Shown here piece by piece: positions 4,917 through 7,288 of a stretch of DNA of 7,288 bases (position 1 is its first letter; each line of letters starts with the position of its first letter). Under the pieces are notes generated by a model. It saw only the letters and a list, made by a program, of their open reading frames with translations. It did no database searches and had not been told where the DNA came from. Source of the stretch: Methanomassiliicoccaceae archaeon. Its GTDB lineage: Archaea; Thermoplasmatota; Thermoplasmata; Methanomassiliicoccales; Methanomethylophilaceae. Location of the stretch: NCBI GenBank assembly GCA_009784745.1, contig WQXR01000059.1, positions 1 through 7,288 on the forward strand. The letters run 5' to 3'. The position numbers and the translations under genes are program-made.

Positions 4917-5285
4917 TCATTCCATTTCCAGTTCAACTTCATTTCCGTTCGAATCGTATGATCTCCAGCTCGACCTGTCGTACGGCTGGCACGTTATTAT
5001 GTGGATGCCTCTCCATGCCCCGAAGAATTCCAGATCCGCATCGGAAGGTTCGTTGGAATATCCCGGATGCGAATGTACCGTCCCGACGATAAGAAAATCA
5101 ACGGGGGACATCCACATGTTTATGAAACTGTGACTATCCCCGTATATAGTTCCGGGGATGAGTATCATCTCGTCCACCACGCCTGCGTTCTGTCTCAGCA
5201 AGCATAAAAATTCCTGCGGATGACATGATCTTGCGGATTCGTTTATCCCGTCGATAAGATCCCACGAAATGGCACGTATCTTCAC
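4917..5285 (-). CDS. JAMM/MPN+ metalloprotease (archaeal deubiquitinase-like)
   Basis: This 122-residue single-domain protein has the complete JAMM zinc-protease signature: Glu25 (in PQEF), then H71-S-H73, seven residues, Ser81, two residues, Asp84. His71, His73 and Asp84 would hold zinc, and Glu25 would activate water. Archaeal members such as HvJAMM1 of Haloferax remove ubiquitin-like SAMP modifiers from proteins, and some relatives act in sulfur-carrier processing; which applies here cannot be told. The start is a GTG at 5285 in a GTGA overlap with the upstream kinase stop, with ggaga (minus strand) seven bases before it, so it is translated together with that gene. Length matches the minimal archaeal JAMM domain. 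Its stop touches the stop of the convergent gene with no base between. The family call is secure. Confidence 0.9.
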   Translation of the reverse strand: MKIRAISWDLIDGINESARSCHPQEFLCLLRQNAGVVDEMILIPGTIYGDSHSFINMWMSPVDFLIVGTVHSHPGYSNEPSDADLEFFGAWRGIHIITCQPYDRSSWRSYDSNGNEVELEME

Positions 5286-6892
5286 GGACCGCTCTCCAGT
5301 TTTTCATGCATCCTTGAATAGAAATCATCATCGAACCTTACGAATCTGCCGTATTTCGATGACATCGTGAACTCCACCTTGGACGAACCCGGTATAACGT
5401 ACTCCTTTTGACCGTCCAGTACAAGCAGGCAACTCTTATCTACCGCCTCGACCACGATCTTTGATGACGTTGGTATCACGAACGGCCGCGCAGAGAATTT
5501 GAACGCTGCCATCGGCACCACCACCAGCGCGTTGACGCGCGGATCTATTATCGGCGCTCCCACGCTCATTGCGTAACACGTTGATCCGGTCGGCGTTGAT
5601 ACGATTATCCCGTCCGCTCTCATGTCCGCTGCCAGATGATCGTCCACGTACACTCTGAAGTTCCTGATCCTTGCAACCTCGTCCGTGTGTATGACCGCCT
5701 CATTCACAGAATCCGCCAATCTTTCTCCGTTGAATGTCGTCTGAAGTTTCAGTCTCTCGTCTATCCTGAACCTTCTTTCTCTGAGTCTTGCTATGCCTTC
5801 TTCTATCTTGTCCGTAGGTATCTCCGCCAAAAAGCCGATACCGCCTGCGTTCACGCCGAATATCAGCGCATCGTTGCTCTGCATCCCTCTCAGGATCGTT
5901 CCGTCACCGCCCACGGTTATCAGAATGTCGACGTCCATCTTTTCTATCGGCGTTCCTTTTACATTCATCCGTTCCGCTATGCCGCTCTCCAGCGAAACAT
6001 TCTCGCCTTCCAATGCCTTCATCACCCTTTTTGTAACGTCGACCGCAGTAGGGATACTTGTGTTCGAATATATTCCATACCTCATTCCTTCGCCGTATCT
6101 TTTTCCGCAGTGGCCGAACATGACGAGGTCATAAACATCTGAGTTCGCGACCGCAAGGAAATTTGACCGATATTCTAAATTCAAAGGCATATCGAACTCC
6201 GTTCCGTCGAGATTGAATACATCGCCGCCTGCTTCCTTGAGCAGAAGGTAACTTGCCGCAATATCGATAACGCGTATCGAACGGCGGCTGTTCTCCGCGT
6301 TCATAAGAAAACCGTCGGCGGCACCGGTGGCGACCAGTGCCATCTCTATCGACGCACAACCATACGCACGCGACGACCTTACGCGCTTGGCAAGCGCGAA
6401 CGCATCCGGATGTGCGCCGTCGCCCATGTATATCATCATTACCAGCGCTTTTCTTTCTGACGTTGGCTTTGTGTGTATCCTTTTTCCGTTGAGATATGCG
6501 CCCTTTCCTTTTTCCGCCGTGTACCTGTCCTTTGTTGTGATATTTTCAATATAAGCGGTATGCACCCCTTTTAACGAACCTCGACCGATGGCCATCGACA
6601 CCGTGAATAGCGGTACGCCCATCGATGAGTTCGTTGTTCCGTCTATCGGATCCAATATCAATGTGTCCTCGGACCCGTTATCCACGAATCCTATTTCCTC
6701 GCTCAGAACGTTCAGATCTATGTTATTTTCCTGAATGTAGCCGAGGACCACGTTCTCCGCTACTTTATCGATAAGCGAGGTCGGCGTACCGTCCATCCCC
6801 ATGCTTATATGTTCTCCTCTGGCCTTCATGTCCGGAATGGAATCGACCGCTTTACGTATGCGGTCTGCTATCTCTGCGAGGATGTCCATCAT
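5282..6892 (-). CDS. Bifunctional NADP phosphatase / NAD kinase
   Basis: This 536-residue fusion has two enzymes. Residues 1 to about 255 are an inositol-monophosphatase-type phosphatase: LSEE (63-66), DPIDGTTN (81-88) and Asp210 in IRVIDIAAS supply the metal ligands. Residues about 270 to 536 are an NAD kinase: GGDG (328-331), NE at 397-398 and the loop STPTGSTCY (432-440) are the usual nucleotide and catalytic elements. The same order occurs in Methanocaldococcus jannaschii MJ0917, shown to make NADP from NAD and to dephosphorylate NADP. Such a protein sets the NAD/NADP balance in the cytoplasm. Two ATGs in a row (6892, 6889) are possible starts. A TATA box centred about 26 bases upstream and no Shine-Dalgarno sequence suggest leaderless translation. 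It leads an operon with the JAMM gene and diverges from fibrillarin. Both halves appear catalytically intact. Confidence 0.93.
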   Translation of the reverse strand: MMDILAEIADRIRKAVDSIPDMKARGEHISMGMDGTPTSLIDKVAENVVLGYIQENNIDLNVLSEEIGFVDNGSEDTLILDPIDGTTNSSMGVPLFTVSMAIGRGSLKGVHTAYIENITTKDRYTAEKGKGAYLNGKRIHTKPTSERKALVMMIYMGDGAHPDAFALAKRVRSSRAYGCASIEMALVATGAADGFLMNAENSRRSIRVIDIAASYLLLKEAGGDVFNLDGTEFDMPLNLEYRSNFLAVANSDVYDLVMFGHCGKRYGEGMRYGIYSNTSIPTAVDVTKRVMKALEGENVSLESGIAERMNVKGTPIEKMDVDILITVGGDGTILRGMQSNDALIFGVNAGGIGFLAEIPTDKIEEGIARLRERRFRIDERLKLQTTFNGERLADSVNEAVIHTDEVARIRNFRVYVDDHLAADMRADGIIVSTPTGSTCYAMSVGAPIIDPRVNALVVVPMAAFKFSARPFVIPTSSKIVVEAVDKSCLLVLDGQKEYVIPGSSKVEFTMSSKYGRFVRFDDDFYSRMHEKLESGP

Positions 6893-6913
6893 CAGTACGA
6901 GTATTTATTGTGC

Positions 6914-6930
6914 GTATATATCAATTCGCG
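6914..6930 (-). promoter_or_regulatory. Promoter of the NAD kinase/JAMM operon
   Basis: The minus strand reads CGCGAATTGATATATAC: a BRE-like CGAATT followed by a TATA box (6923-6914) centred about 26 bases before the ATG at 6892. The spacing points to leaderless mRNA. The near-symmetric tatata could in principle also serve the divergent fibrillarin gene. Confidence 0.6.
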
Positions 6931-6974
6931 CGTCAAGGTGTGTATGCTTTTATCCGAGACGTATATATCCGCCT

Positions 6975-7288
6975 GTGAACTCCGACCGCATCATATTCGT
7001 TAACGGAAGACCGCTGACGTTATCTTCCAATCCCGGAAAAAAGGTGTACGGAGAACGTCTGATAAAGATCGATGAAAAAGAATACCGTGAATGGTCACCG
7101 TTCAGAAGTAAATTGTCCGCGTATCTCTGTTCAGGAGGTTCGTTCTTTCCGTTCACCGATAACAGTAACATACTTTACTTAGGTGCCGCCAGCGGAACGA
7201 CCGCAAGTCATGTATCGGATATCGCTGTCAGCGGAAAAGTATATTGCGTCGAGTTATCGCAGAGAACTTTTCGCGATCTTGTCGGAAC
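6975..7288 (+). CDS. flpA: Fibrillarin-like rRNA/tRNA 2'-O-methyltransferase (5' part)
   Basis: The frame is open from a GTG at 6975 to the end of the window (104 codons, cut off by the edge). The product is the start of archaeal fibrillarin, the SAM-dependent enzyme of box C/D ribonucleoproteins that methylates ribose 2'-hydroxyls in rRNA and tRNA. The family pattern is clear: NPGKKVYGERLIKIDEKEYR (residues 19-38), then WSPFRSKL, then the SAM-binding motif LYLGAASGTTASHVSD and KVYCVELS. The GTG gives an N-terminus of normal length (about 18 residues before NPGKKVYGER). No Shine-Dalgarno sequence is seen; a weak box, cttttat (6947-6953), lies 25 bases before it, which would again give a leaderless start. 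The rest of the gene, and any Nop5 partner, is outside the window. Confidence 0.93.
   Translation, partial: MNSDRIIFVNGRPLTLSSNPGKKVYGERLIKIDEKEYREWSPFRSKLSAYLCSGGSFFPFTDNSNILYLGAASGTTASHVSDIAVSGKVYCVELSQRTFRDLVG

Noticed and set aside
5636..6142. 168-codon + strand frame opposite the NAD kinase
   Set aside because: It lies wholly within an intact, motif-rich gene on the other strand and shows no domain pattern.

Overview
The window looks like archaeal chromosome, most likely a moderately AT-rich euryarchaeon of the Thermoplasmatota / Methanomassiliicoccales type. The domain call is firm: there is a fibrillarin-like rRNA methyltransferase, an NADP phosphatase/NAD kinase fusion of the kind known from archaea, a JAMM/MPN+ protease, an archaeal tRNA-Leu, and TATA boxes about 25 bases before several starts that look leaderless. 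The order-level placement is inference from general gene style, not from a marker comparison.

Layout. 118-1217 (+): a TauE/SafE-family membrane transporter translationally coupled to a DUF1634-like small membrane protein, ending in a perfect 15-bp inverted repeat. 1324-2193 (+): a Fic/AMPylase-type protein with a built-in VbhA-like inhibitory region, its stop codon embedded in a 12-bp x 3 tandem repeat. 2389-2927 (+): a YefM/YoeB toxin-antitoxin pair with overlapping genes and an inverted repeat next to its TATA box. 3023-3110 (-): tRNA-Leu(CAG) with an encoded CCA end. 3199-3417 (-): an unrecognised 72-aa basic protein. 3618-4916 (+): an alpha-D-phosphohexomutase relative (GlmM/ManB fold) in which the catalytic serine loop, the metal loop and the sugar loop have all lost their signature residues. 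4917-6892 (-): a two-gene operon, NADP phosphatase/NAD kinase followed by a JAMM metalloprotease. 6975-end (+): the start of the fibrillarin-like gene, divergent from the kinase operon.

How the parts fit. The stretch from about 1250 to 2930 (Fic plus toxin-antitoxin, ending close to a tRNA) looks like accessory cargo between housekeeping genes. The right half (NAD(P) balance, JAMM protease, rRNA methylation) is core archaeal metabolism and information processing.

The most unusual item is the phosphohexomutase-like gene. It keeps the fold but looks like a pseudoenzyme or an enzyme with changed chemistry. It is preceded by about 115 bases holding nested, mutually exclusive inverted repeats placed where a 5' leader or operator would be. 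Elsewhere I see mainly ordinary genes with interesting small-scale architecture.
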